NCBI GenBank assembly: GCA_001275005.1
Contig: JWZX01001281.1
Location: forward strand, 1 to 15,419
Direction: 5' to 3'
Length of the DNA: 15,419 nt
Source: Chrysochromulina tobinii
Taxonomy: Eukaryota > Haptophyta > Prymnesiales > Chrysochromulinaceae
The translations under genes and the position numbers were made by a program. Positions 1-8,090 of the stretch are shown piece after piece; position 1 is the first letter of the stretch, and the number at the start of each line of letters is the position of its first letter. The notes under the pieces are model-generated. The model was not told the origin of the DNA, made no database searches, and saw only the letters and a program-made list of their open reading frames with translations.

Positions 1-421
1 ACGTGTGTAGGCTTTACTAACGACCCGCACAGACTCATTTGTCGGAAAGCGACGCGCTTGGTTTCACCCTGGCATGCAACACGTCCCGAGGTCGCCCTCA
101 GGCAGGTTCTTACCGACCGGTCGTCCTCCAACGGAGGAGCCCGATCGCACTTCCTTGCTGCACGCATTCAGCATCAGCTCTCCACGATTCTGTGTCGATC
201 TATTAATGGAGTGTATCGACCACAATCATCTAACGGCCGGGAGATCATCAGGAGATCATGCACGAGGGTCCCTGCATGAGAATACGCGACAGCACGTGCC
301 CCACACCACACTCGTGAGGGCTGTCGTAACGTGCTCGCGCGCGCGTCTCCGTCGCCACCATGGCAGTGCCGTGCGCATGCCGCCGTGCATGCCTGCGCGT
401 CCTCTGTGCCAGCGCCACTCT
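1..421. other. Gene-less left flank, 3' side of the first gene
   Basis: I see no convincing gene here. The open frames that cross this stretch are either short or are antisense extensions of the gene beginning at 966. It should contain the 3' untranslated region of that minus-strand gene, but I see no clear polyadenylation hexamer on the minus strand. A neighbouring gene may end just outside the window. Confidence 0.5.
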
Positions 422-966
422 CTACATGGACACGAAGGTGATCTCCTGCGTCTCGACCTGGCTCACGCCCTTGATGGCCTTGAGCTTGGCGACGAACTCC
501 TCCTCGAGCGGGTTGTAGTTCTGGCCAGCCCACGCGCCGTGCTCCTCGAGGGGCTGCACGATCGACACCTTGAAGTCGAGGCAGCCGCCGCACACCTGGC
601 GCGTGATCTCCGCCTTCGGCAGAGCCTTGAGCTTCGGCAGGAACTCCTTCAGGAGAGCCTGGCACTCCTTGAGCGACGCCGAGTCGCCGGGGCCGCCCGA
701 TGGGCCCGCCGTGTACTTGCAGCGCCACTCGCGCGCCACTTTGTCGAAGGCGACGCCCGTGTCGCCAATCTCCGCCATGGACACTGCGGCACGAGGCGCA
801 TACGCACATGTCGGACGGCGGCGCACGCAACGGCTGGCTTCGAGGGTGGTGTGGACATGCACGCACCTGCGCTGGCGCGAAGCGACGACTTGGCAGGCAC
901 CGCGGCGATCGAGAAGGCATTCGAGAGGCCGAGGAGGGCAGAGAACACGATAGCAACGCGCATCAT
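422..966 (-). CDS. Conserved plastid-type protein of unknown function (2 exons)
   Basis: The model is exon 1 at 966-867 and exon 2 at 783-422, giving 153 residues. Residues 1-18 form a short hydrophobic signal peptide ending SNAF. The A-F pair is the usual junction between signal peptide and transit peptide in algae with secondary red plastids, and the next residues are rich in Ala, Ser, Arg and Lys as in a transit peptide. The mature part has a REWRCKY block (residues 51-57), a CGGC motif (98-101) followed by LDFKV, and a C-terminal segment ending VETQEITFVSM. I recall similar uncharacterised proteins from algae of this lineage, but I assign no function; the CGGC cysteines could bind metal or be redox-active. 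Both splice junctions are GT-AG and keep the frame through a split Val codon at residue 34. It is divergent from the kinase gene. The gene is likely real; plastid targeting is an inference. Confidence 0.8.
784..866 (-). other. Ordinary 83-nt intron of the plastid-type protein
   Basis: On the minus strand the donor is GCAG|GTGCGT and the acceptor is GCCGCAG|TGTCC. The intron is phase 1 and joins the leader exon to the mature domain. It has none of the CTGAT/GCCTCCC repeats found in introns elsewhere in the window, and the downstream exon does not begin with GT. Confidence 0.75.
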
Positions 967-1174
967 TTTGCGCTGCGTCGGAGATCCGCAAAGGTCGGTG
1001 CTGCGCTCTTCACAGACATTGCCGTGAAAGCAAAGAGATTTGTACCGCTGGGTTCGCCGTGGTTCTCATTTTCGTTAATAAATGAATACCATCCGCAAAT
1101 TCATATTCGTACTTCCATTCACACAATGCCAACCCCCAAGCGGCCCTTGCGGTCGGGCGCGTCCGCCTGTAGCG
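967..1174. promoter_or_regulatory. Shared divergent promoter region
   Basis: This stretch of about 208 bases separates the start codons of the minus-strand plastid-type gene and the plus-strand kinase. It must carry the 5' untranslated regions and promoters of both. An AT-rich island (TTCGTTAATAAATGAATAC, near 1073-1090) stands out against the GC-rich surroundings. I cannot assign specific factor sites. Confidence 0.4.
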
Positions 1175-2293
1175 ATGAGCGACACCTACTTGTCTGCCAC
1201 GGCGCAACGCGCGCGTGAGCTGGCAGGCATCGCTGCGCACTCGACTGACAGCGTCGCTGCTTCGGCGGTGCCTCCATCGCAGCTTTCACACCTCGATCGG
1301 GTCAACGCGCTCCGCGAGCGCCTCGAGGAGAAGAAGAGGGCGCAGCGCGATGCTGGGATCACGACTGGCCAACTGGTGGCGCCGCGCGAGCGAGCGCCAT
1401 CCGAGCGAGCGCCCCGTGAGCGGGCAACACCCGAGCAGGCGCCGCGCGAGCGGGCGCCACGCGAGGCGCAGCCAGCGGTCGAGCTGAGTGACACCCTGCT
1501 TGGAGAGGGTGCGACAGCGCAGGTCTGGCTGGCATATTTTGGCGATACGCGCACCGAGGTGGCCGCCAAGGTGGTGTCGAAAAAGGGGCGCGACAAGGAC
1601 CAGATCGGATGGATCCGCGAGGAGATCGCCATCCACAAGCGCCTGCGCCACCCGAACATCTGCACGCTGCACGGTAGCTTCGAGAGCTTGAGCACGATTA
1701 CGATCTGCCTCTCGCTGTGCCGCGGCGGCAGCCTGGTGGATATGATGGGCGCGGCGCTGGACGCGGGCGAGCTGTTGGCGGCCGCTCACGTGCACGGCGC
1801 CTTTGTGCAGCTGCTCAGTGCCTTGCGCTACCTCGAGAGCGTCAGCATCGTCCACCGCGACATCAAGCTTGATAACCTCGTGTGGGCGGACGCTCAGCGC
1901 ACGCGGCTGCAGCTCATCGACTTTGGGTACGCGTCGACGACAGACGTGCACAGTCAGTACTCGGGCTCAGCGCACTTCGCGGCGCCCGAGGTGCACGCAG
2001 CGGACGAGGGCGGCCCTCCATTCTCATGCCGCGCAGCCGATGTGTGGTCCGCAGGCGTGGTGCTCTTTGCGATGCTCGCGACGGCGCTTCCATTCAATGG
2101 GGCGGAGGAGACGGCCGAGGAGCGCGCGACGCTGCGACGCAAGGTGCGCAAGGGCGTGCCTGATGGCAGCTTGCCTGCGGAGAGGCCGGCCGCCGCATGC
2201 GACCTCGTCACGAGAATGCTCATCGTCGAGCCCGCAGAGCGCGCCACGCTCGCGCAAGTGCTCGCGCATGAGTGGGTGGGCAGCGTGCCGTGA
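1175..2293 (+). CDS. Serine/threonine protein kinase, CAMK-like
   Basis: A single-exon protein kinase of 372 residues if started at ATG 1175. An in-frame ATG at 1082 would add 31 residues, but 1175 has a purine at -3 and begins the more regular sequence. Residues 1-68 are polar, with a charged stretch (RERLEEKKRAQR) that may be a short helix. Residues 69-98 are repeats of APRER/APSER type. The catalytic domain covers about 105-372. All key motifs are present: glycine loop LGEGATAQV (109-117), VAIK-type lysine K132, catalytic HRDIKLDN (227-234), DFG (249-251) and APE (270-272), followed by the DVWSAGVVLF helix. This marks an active kinase. The CAMK/SNF1-like group is my best placement; the substrate cannot be told. 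It is divergent from the plastid-type gene and convergent with the protease gene, 123 bases away. Confidence 0.92.
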   Translation: MSDTYLSATAQRARELAGIAAHSTDSVAASAVPPSQLSHLDRVNALRERLEEKKRAQRDAGITTGQLVAPRERAPSERAPRERATPEQAPRERAPREAQPAVELSDTLLGEGATAQVWLAYFGDTRTEVAAKVVSKKGRDKDQIGWIREEIAIHKRLRHPNICTLHGSFESLSTITICLSLCRGGSLVDMMGAALDAGELLAAAHVHGAFVQLLSALRYLESVSIVHRDIKLDNLVWADAQRTRLQLIDFGYASTTDVHSQYSGSAHFAAPEVHAADEGGPPFSCRAADVWSAGVVLFAMLATALPFNGAEETAEERATLRRKVRKGVPDGSLPAERPAAACDLVTRMLIVEPAERATLAQVLAHEWVGSVP

Positions 2294-2377
2294 GCGAGCT
2301 CCTCCCCTGCCCGACCCGTTCTCTGGCTGTTTACCTGTTCTTGATGTTCACCTTGGTTTTCAGATAAAATTTCACTA

Positions 2378-2383
2378 AATAAA
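2378..2383 (+). terminator. Possible polyadenylation hexamer of the kinase gene
   Basis: An AATAAA hexamer lies 85 bases after the kinase stop codon in a locally AT-rich stretch. The position fits a 3' end, although many algae do not depend on this hexamer. Confidence 0.35.
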
Positions 2384-2416
2384 GCAGCCGCGGGAGCGGT
2401 CTATCAGACTACTTGC

Positions 2417-5400
2417 TCAGACGAGGTCCACCCTCGCCGAGCTGGCCGGCATGGGCGCCGGCACCGTTCTTGCTCGCGCATAGAGCCGCAGTTCAGCCTC
2501 CTTATCGATCGTCTTCCACTGGAGCTTCTCGCGCCATGCTGAGCGTTCACAGCCGGCGGTGATGAAGGCGGGTACGGCCCAGCAGCCGAGGAAGGCGAGC
2601 ACCGCAAACAGGGCGAGCGTGACTGCGTAGGGCTCCCATCCCGGATCGTATGCAAAGGCCTTCCACAGAAAGGCAGTGCGCCCTGTCACGTCGGTGAGTG
2701 TCACGTCCGCCTTTGCCATCGAGGTAGCTCCGCGCAGCCGTGGGAGCGTCGCGGTGGCAACGGTCGCGTTGTGGATCACGAGATCGAGCGCGAGATTCTC
2801 GGCGCCCTCAGCCGTCCCAAATAAGAGGCGCACCTGCATGCAATTGAGGGGACTCTCAGCATGCAACTCAGCATGCAATTGGGGAGGCACTCAGCATGCA
2901 AATTGGGGAGGCCCTCAGCATGCAATTGGGCAAGTACTCAGCATGCAATTGGGGAGGCACTCAGCATGCAACGTGGGCCGATCCAAATGAGGCCGTGCGC
3001 ACCGGCGGCCTGAGAGCATCGAAGCGCTCCCCTCGCAGTGTCACAAGCATGCCGCCCGCCGCGGGTCCGTTGGCGGGCTCAATGCCGCGGAGGGTGGGCC
3101 AGAGCTCGTTTTGGACGTTGCACAGCTCGTCGGGCGGTGGGCATTCGATGTGTCCGGTCACGTCGTCGTTGAGGGGGGAGAGGTAGATGTTGCCGCCTGT
3201 GGGCGGGCAAGAGCGCCAGCGCCCGCCCACGCGCACCTGCATGCAGTCGGGAGGCGCTCAGCATGCAAATCAGGGAGGCACTGAGCTACCAAATTAGGGA
3301 GGTGCATGCAGTCTGGAGGCGCTCAGCATGCAATCAGCGAGGGAGGCACTAGTTTCGCAATTAGGGAGGCACTCAGCATGCAAATCAGGGAGGCACTCAG
3401 CATGCAAACTAGGGAGGCACTCGGCTCCCAAATTAGGGAGGCACTCGGTATGCAAACCCGCCCCTGATAGCCCCTGACGCACCTCGAGCACCGTCGCGTT
3501 GAGACAGCGCATCCGAAAACAAGAGGGGGCGGCGCGGTACGAGTTCGTGGTCGATTCGAAGCAGCGGCAGTGTTCACAGCGCTCCTGCCCTCCCTGAGGC
3601 ATCCATGAAGAGGCAAAGCCACTCTCGTCCGTGCAGTCGCCATTCGAATACGAGCGATACACGGGGCAGTAGTCGAGCAAACTGGACGAGCCGCCGCGGT
3701 ACCTGATGAGGGGTGCAATCAGTTGCAATCAGACGCAATCAGGGAGGGTGGGAAGGTACCCACAGGCACTCCGACGCAATCAAGAGCGCTCCGAGGCAAT
3801 CACAGGCAATCACAGGCACTCGGAGACCATCACACTCAGTGGTTTCATCCGGCATGCACTGAGTGGTTTCATCGGCATGCACTCAGTGGTTTCATCGGCA
3901 TGCGTACGGGTCCTCAAAGTACTGATGTTCGGCCGGGAGAGGCCGTTGGAAGGAGGTGATGTCGCAATACGCCATGCCGCGTCGGTCATAGGAGCAGTGA
4001 GCTTCACGCTCGCGTGTGCAGGTATAGCGCGGCTGCGTCCACTCGGAGCAAGGCTGATCCAGAAAGTCGCAGCCGGCGTGATGGCCCCACGCGAGAGGCT
4101 CGATTTTGGTCTCGTTCACCTGATGAGGGAGGCAATCAACTGATGAGGGGGGCAATCAATGATGGCCCCACGTGAGAGGCTCGATTTTGGTCTCGTTCAC
4201 CTCGTACCAGCCGCTATCTGCAAAGAGGGCCGCGCTGATGGCCGAAAAGGTTCGTCGACCCGGTGACGAAGCTCCGACCTGATGAGGGAGGCAATCAACT
4301 GATGAGGGGCGCACTCCAACCTGATAAGGCAGGTGATTCGATCCGGTGACGAAACTCCCACCATGTATTCGTCGCGTAGGGTGCGCATCTCCCAGTGCGA
4401 ACGCGCCGTACCAGCGCCCCCGCCGTCCTCGAGCAGAGCTCCAGTGACGCTCTCGCACCCATAGTGCTGGCGCGCGGCGCGCACGACCCGTGGCGTGCTG
4501 ATCTGTGCGCGCAGCTTGCCGGTGGCCTTATCAGGCAAGTAAGCGATGCCCGTCCCGAAAAAGTCAGCTTCGTACGCGCCTGGGCCAGGATCCCGCCGGT
4601 CTGTGGGGAAGTAAGAGAGAAGCTCCGGTGTGAACACGAGCGCATGCGTGAGCTCGTGCATCGCGATGCGCGTGTAGTACCTGATGAGGGAGGCAATCAG
4701 TGCCCATCAGTGGTCATCAGAGATCATCAAGAGGTCATCGAAGGTCATCGGAGGTCATCAGTGCGAGAGCTTGCACGCGTAGTACTCGCTCAAATAGGGC
4801 GAAGGGCTCTCCGTGACAATGCGCGGCAATCAGCGGCACTCAGTGGCACTCAGTACTCGATCATAAAGGGCGAAGAGGTCTCCGCCAGCTGTGAAGGCGC
4901 CCAGTTGAATTGCGACGCGGTAGGCCGCCCCGTCTGGTCTTGTTCACAGTGACCGGCGAACGCAACGGTCTCGTACGAGTTGATCGGGCGCATCGTCAGA
5001 AAGACGACGAGATCGGTGTCGGGCACGCCGTGGTCGCGCATCCACTGCGGCACCGTGACGCCGTTGTCAAAGCCGCAGGTGGACGAACGAATGCGGAGCG
5101 GCCCATGGACGTGGCGAACGCTGAGCAGCTCGCTGAAGAACCGGCCCACGCCGGGAAGCAGCGTCTCCGTGAGCAGCCGCCGCTTAGACTCGGTGATCAC
5201 GTCATTCCAGCCGCATGGGGTCTTCTTGCCGGTCTCGTCTTTGAACTCTCCACCCCACGAGAAACATGAGAATCCTGGATCGTCCACGAGCCTGGACACG
5301 TCAAAGTGGATTCGCAGCGGCTTGCGCACCGCGCTCGGCGGCTCGTACTCGGGGTACTGCTGCTCGACGGCTGCGGCGGCGCTGCCACCCCTCAATGTGT

Positions 5401-5536
5401 CCGGCAAAAGCTGCAGGATTCGGCCATGCCACGGGTCGTCACCGTAGGCTTGCGGCGTCATGAGCACAGGTGCAGCCCGCCGCTCGTGCAGCTCGCCGTG
5501 CACACAACGATGCGTGTGCTCGTGCGGCGCGGACAT
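2417..5536 (-). CDS. Leishmanolysin-like (M8) metalloprotease with IPT domain and membrane anchor, 7 exons
   Basis: Exons on the minus strand: 5536-4857, 4680-4362, 4278-4201, 4119-3908, 3702-3483, 3236-2973, 2833-2417; all phases agree, giving 729 residues. Family marks in order: HRCVH near the N terminus; a block with DLVVFLTMRP and C-x-x-D-x-x-GRP; zinc motif HELTH (235-239) with catalytic Glu236; third ligand in SHWEMR (His322); Met-turn DEYM (330-333); then GCDF, SLLDYCPVYR and CPPPDELC in a Cys-rich region. An IPT/TIG-like segment follows (starting GIEPANGPAAGG, spanning exons 6-7), then one membrane segment (about 660-682) and a basic tail. M8 enzymes are zinc endopeptidases of the cell surface or secretory route; here the catalytic part should face outside. 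The start is uncertain: ATG 5536 gives no signal peptide, so an upstream exon may be missing (the frame stays open to 5857). Six introns carry the repeat described separately. Confidence 0.87.
2834..2972 (-). repeat. Protease intron 6: tandem GCATGC/GCCTCCC repeats
   Basis: A 139-nt phase 0 intron (donor CAC|GTTGCATGC, acceptor TTGCATGCAG|GTGCGCC) splitting the IPT-like domain. It is almost wholly made of imperfect units of about 20-24 bases with GCATGC, CAATTG and GCCTCCC. No flanking duplication beyond GT can be seen. Confidence 0.78.
3237..3482 (-). repeat. Protease intron 5: tandem GCATGC/GCCTCCC repeats
   Basis: A 246-nt phase 0 intron (donor GAG|GTGCGTC, acceptor CATGCAG|GTGCGCG) within the Cys-rich region. 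It holds about ten imperfect units of roughly 20-24 bases around TGCATGCTGAGTGCCTCCC. Intron and downstream exon share only their first five bases, GTGCG. Confidence 0.8.
3703..3907 (-). repeat. Protease intron 4: repeat-rich
   Basis: A 205-nt phase 2 intron (donor CCC|GTACGCATG, acceptor CCCCTCATCAG|GTACCGC) joining FEDP to YRGGSSSLLDYCP. Intron and exon starts share only GTAC. The donor side has three copies of a 23-24 base unit containing GATGAAACCACT and GCATGC; the acceptor side has units of CTGATTGC type. Confidence 0.8.
4120..4200 (-). repeat. Protease intron 3: introner-like, 41-bp flanking duplication
   Basis: An 81-nt phase 0 intron between GWYE and VNETKIEP. Its first 41 bases (4200-4160) are a copy of the first 41 bases of the next exon (4119-4079) with a single mismatch. 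The other 40 bases are two tandem 20-base units, TTGATTGCCCCCCTCATCAG and TTGATTGCCTCCCTCATCAG. This is the clearest and probably the youngest example in the window. Confidence 0.92.
4279..4361 (-). repeat. Protease intron 2: introner-like, 24-bp flanking duplication
   Basis: An 83-nt phase 0 intron inserted at the Met-turn (DEYM|VGAS). The first 24 intron bases (4361-4338) match the first 24 bases of the next exon (4278-4255) with 3 mismatches. Between them lie three repeat units, each ending in ATCAG. The last is TTGATTGCCTCCCTCATCAG, which provides the acceptor. Confidence 0.85.
4681..4856 (-). repeat. Protease intron 1: repeat-rich, with a relic copy of exon sequence
   Basis: The 176-nt intron joins ...FMIE to YYTRIAMHELTH (phase 2; donor GTACTGAG, acceptor CCCTCATCAG|GTACTAC). 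Inside it, 4781-4811 is a 31-base copy of the upstream exon end at 4852-4882 (5 mismatches). That copy runs on into a copy of the start of the next exon (13 bases from 4785 against 13 from 4680, 2 mismatches). It thus carries the exon-exon junction in uninterrupted form. The remainder is made of TGATGACC and TGAGTGCC repeats. Confidence 0.75.
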
Positions 5537-5770
5537 GTTGGCTGACGGCAGTCCTTCCACGAGAGCTCCTTCGGCCGTGCGGGTCGGGTCCTCGCGAGCG
5601 TGAACATGCCACCAAGGTCGTCGCGGGCCGTGCGGCCTGTGAATGTGAAGTCGAAATGTGAAGTGTACAGTACGGGTAAACTTTTCTATCATACTTTTGA
5701 ATGGGTCATCAGCCTGAGGACTTGGGTTCATCACACCAACCAACACCGTGTGCATGAAACGACACGCCAC
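5537..5770. promoter_or_regulatory. Divergent promoter region, protease and SAP-like gene
   Basis: This spacer lies between the protease start and the next plus-strand gene. The stretch near 5670-5705 (AAACTTTTCTATCATACTTT) is AT-rich compared with its surroundings. On the minus strand a pyrimidine-containing stretch ends in CACATTCACAG near 5637. It could be a splice acceptor for an unseen upstream protease exon carrying the signal peptide. Confidence 0.35.
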
Positions 5771-7802
5771 ATGGTGAATACGCCGCACGTCGCGGTGGCT
5801 CGAGTGACTCCTTCCGTCGGTCGCGACATGGCACGCACATGGGACGGCAGCGACCAAAGGAAGAGATCAGACGCAAAGGATTTGCCATCTCGTCGGCGGC
5901 TAGACTTCGAACTTGACGATGATGTGGGCCCAGCTCCGACGACGCCAATTAGCAACACGGGCAGTGGCGCTGCTGCGTTCACCGGAGGCGAGTACGATGA
6001 TGCAAGCCGCCGGAGGATTGCGCGCGCACGTCGTTGTGTGGCGGTGCAAACGAGCAACGCGAGCAGTCGGCAATTCACCAACCGTGCAGATCTGCTTCGA
6101 GCGCTTGATGTCTTCGTCGAGAGTCAATTTGAAGCTCAGCAAGCGGATGTCCCTCTCGAGCGTGCCGAGGTGCTCGAGATGAAGGCTGTGGACCACAAAG
6201 ACATGCTTGATTCACGCAAGTTGAGCACTGATGGCAACAAGAAGGATCTGCAGCGTCGCTTGCTGGAGAACCTCGATGCGATGGGGCAGGAAATCGAGTG
6301 CTTGCCGTGGGTGCGTGTGCGTGAATCGGGGTGTGCTTCCGTCGGTCGCGACGCGGTTCGCACAGAGGGTGACAGCACACACGAGCATCGATGTGAGCAG
6401 TCCGGCTCAAAGGAGCTTCCGTGTCCTCGGAGGCTAGCCTTCGATCTCGACGATGTGGACCCAGCTTCCAGGCAAACGAGCACCACGTGCCGCGGCGCTG
6501 GATTCACCGATCGCGTGGATCAACTCCATGGCCGCCGCTCATTCGCGGGCACTGATCTAGTCCACTCCCCCGATTTTGTCGCCTTTCGTGTCCGAGGTCT
6601 GCTCTCCAAAGGCGAGGAAAGGCGAGGACACCGAATGATGCAACACGCTCGACAAACGCTCGCCAACCGTTTGCTCGCCAACGAAGCGCTTTCTTTATCC
6701 GCTCAGAAGTTACTTTCTTCTGAGCTTCAATCTCTTGTTCTGGACAAAGACTACGAGCGTGCAGCTCAAGTCTCTGCTGAACCCAGCGTGGCGCTGTTGG
6801 AGAGATCAATGCCGTCGGCCATCTCTGGCAAGGAGGATGAGGACGACCCCACGCCATCGCCGCTGTGCGCCACGGGAAGGACGCGTGCAGACATGCTCGC
6901 GGGGCCAGCTCTGCCACCTCCACGGCGCCTAGCGTCCGCGTTCGAGGCCACCATACGAGCTGTCGCACATCAGCGAAGCTTTGGGTTTGTACCAGACGAG
7001 CTCGCATGGACGCCTCGCTCTCTGCCCCGCACAACGCCATCGGCCTCCGTCCCGGACGATCCGTTGCTGGCTGAGGTTGATGCCTTCCTATTTCAGCATC
7101 GATCGGGCCTGTCGCCCCGCTACCTGCATGCGCATCGTTCGAGTACGAGTACACCGTCACGTGGAGAACGCCACGCGAGATCACCTGCAGTGTCGCCTGT
7201 GGAGCAGGGCGACGACGATCGCGGTATGAGTGCGAGCCGCAGACTCCACCAACCCTCGCCTAAGTGTGACTGGGAGTGTGACTGGGACTGACCGCTGCAC
7301 TAAAGCCCGCACGAAAATTTCAAGGCGCCGTCTTGAGCGTCGTCGTGAAATGGTGCGCGTCGCGAAAACGGACGACGCCGACACTCTCAGCGACGCGCAA
7401 TCGCCGACGGTCCTACGCACCGCAACCGCTGCGCAGCCCTGTCCATCGGCGGATGCTGAGCCGCGATGGCCGAGTAGCGAGCAAGGCGTTGCCGAAGCGT
7501 TCCTCACCAACTGCGCGGGCGGCGCAGCTTGCTTCGACGTGGATTTCTCCATGGTCGCGGAAGGCTCGGTAACCGAGGAGCTGACGGCAGCGTTCGTTGC
7601 CATGAAGCGCAGCATGGCGCTTGCAGATAAAGCTAGCTGGGCTGTGGCATCGACCGACAGCGGCACAGCGACCGTTGTGGCGTCGCTGACCAGTATCAGC
7701 AACGTGGACAAGCAGGAGTATGTTCTCTCCATCGATGTGACATCGCTGCGACCGATCACGGCGATTGCTGTGCGAGAGCTCAAGAGCTCGTCCCTTTCAT
7801 GA
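5771..7802 (+). CDS. Unrecognised protein with SAP-like motif and internal repeats (probably 2 exons)
   Basis: The model is 5771-7223 joined to 7306-7802, 649 residues. I do not recognise the family. Residues about 134-166 resemble a SAP DNA-binding motif (LDSRKLSTDGNKKDLQRRL), which would suggest a chromatin or nuclear role, but this is weak. Two related segments begin at SVGRD (Ser15 and Ser190). Each is followed by a PRRL-type block (LPSRRRLDFELDDD; LPCPRRLAFDLDDVDP), and a third PPPRRLASAFE lies downstream. The middle part is helical and charged (SAQKLLSSELQSLVLDKDYERAAQ). The C-terminal 110 residues look like a folded domain (FDVDFSMVAEGSVTEEL; YVLSIDVTSLRPITAIAV) that I cannot name. ATG 5771 or 5828 is the likely start; the frame is open upstream to 5600. 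Without the intron, the first frame stops at 7291 and the second part would be a separate 150-residue protein from ATG 7350. Confidence 0.65.
7224..7305 (+). other. Probable ordinary 82-nt intron
   Basis: The donor CGCG|GTATGAG is strong. A GGACTGAC branch-like site lies about 15 bases before the acceptor CACTAAAG|CCCGC. Phases match (phase 1) and the fused frame continues into RTKISRRRLERRRE. It has none of the window's intron repeats apart from a short GTGTGACTGGGA doublet. Confidence 0.6.
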
Positions 7803-8090
7803 GTTATCGTTTGAACTAAAGATTTCTCTTGAACTCTCTTTCTCTCTTTTAAGAGTTTTGGTGTTTACGCCTGCGGCTCTTACGCCCGGCCCATCGGTCG
7901 CGCGTGACTGGGAACGGTGTCGCGCCGGTGGCGGCGGCCGGTAGGGCGGGCCGCGGGCTCGCCTCTCGGCATCTATGGCCTCTGCACTGGGTCTGGCCCT
8001 GGCCGGTACTGGCCTCGACTTCCTCGGTCTGAGGCGAGGCGCGGCTGGGCTATCGCATTAAGATTGTCTCGCCGAGCGATCTGACGAACT
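7803..8090. other. Convergent intergenic region, no gene seen
   Basis: The region holds the 3' untranslated sequences of two convergent genes. A pyrimidine-rich run (near 7827-7852) ends in CTCTTTTAAGAG, a short palindrome. The GC-rich part from 7861 has a potential nested stem (GTCTGAGGCGAG near 8018-8039 against CTCGCC near 8068 and TCAGAC near 8091). No tRNA, 5S or known snRNA pattern could be recognised. Confidence 0.4.

Noticed and set aside
74-1027. Long plus-strand open frame of 317 codons
   Set aside because: It lies antisense to the spliced plastid-type gene, is rich in Arg, His and Leu with no recognisable motif, and is explained by GC-rich shadow coding.
2834-3482. CRISPR-like array of repeats with GCATGC
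   Set aside because: The units are tandem and degenerate, without regular unique spacers, and lie in introns of a eukaryotic gene.
4772-4811. Additional protease exon (SPYLSEYY)
   Set aside because: It duplicates the neighbouring exon junction, has no convincing acceptor before it, and including it would repeat a conserved block; treated as a relic inside intron 1.
5537-5857. N-terminal extension of the protease to the ATG at 5857
   Set aside because: The extra 107 residues show no signal peptide or family similarity and overlap the start of the divergent gene; a missing upstream exon is more likely.
7230-7802. Separate gene starting at GTG 7230
   Set aside because: A GTG start is not credible in a eukaryotic nuclear gene; a phase-matched 82-nt intron links this frame to the upstream one. 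A separate start at ATG 7350 remains a fallback.
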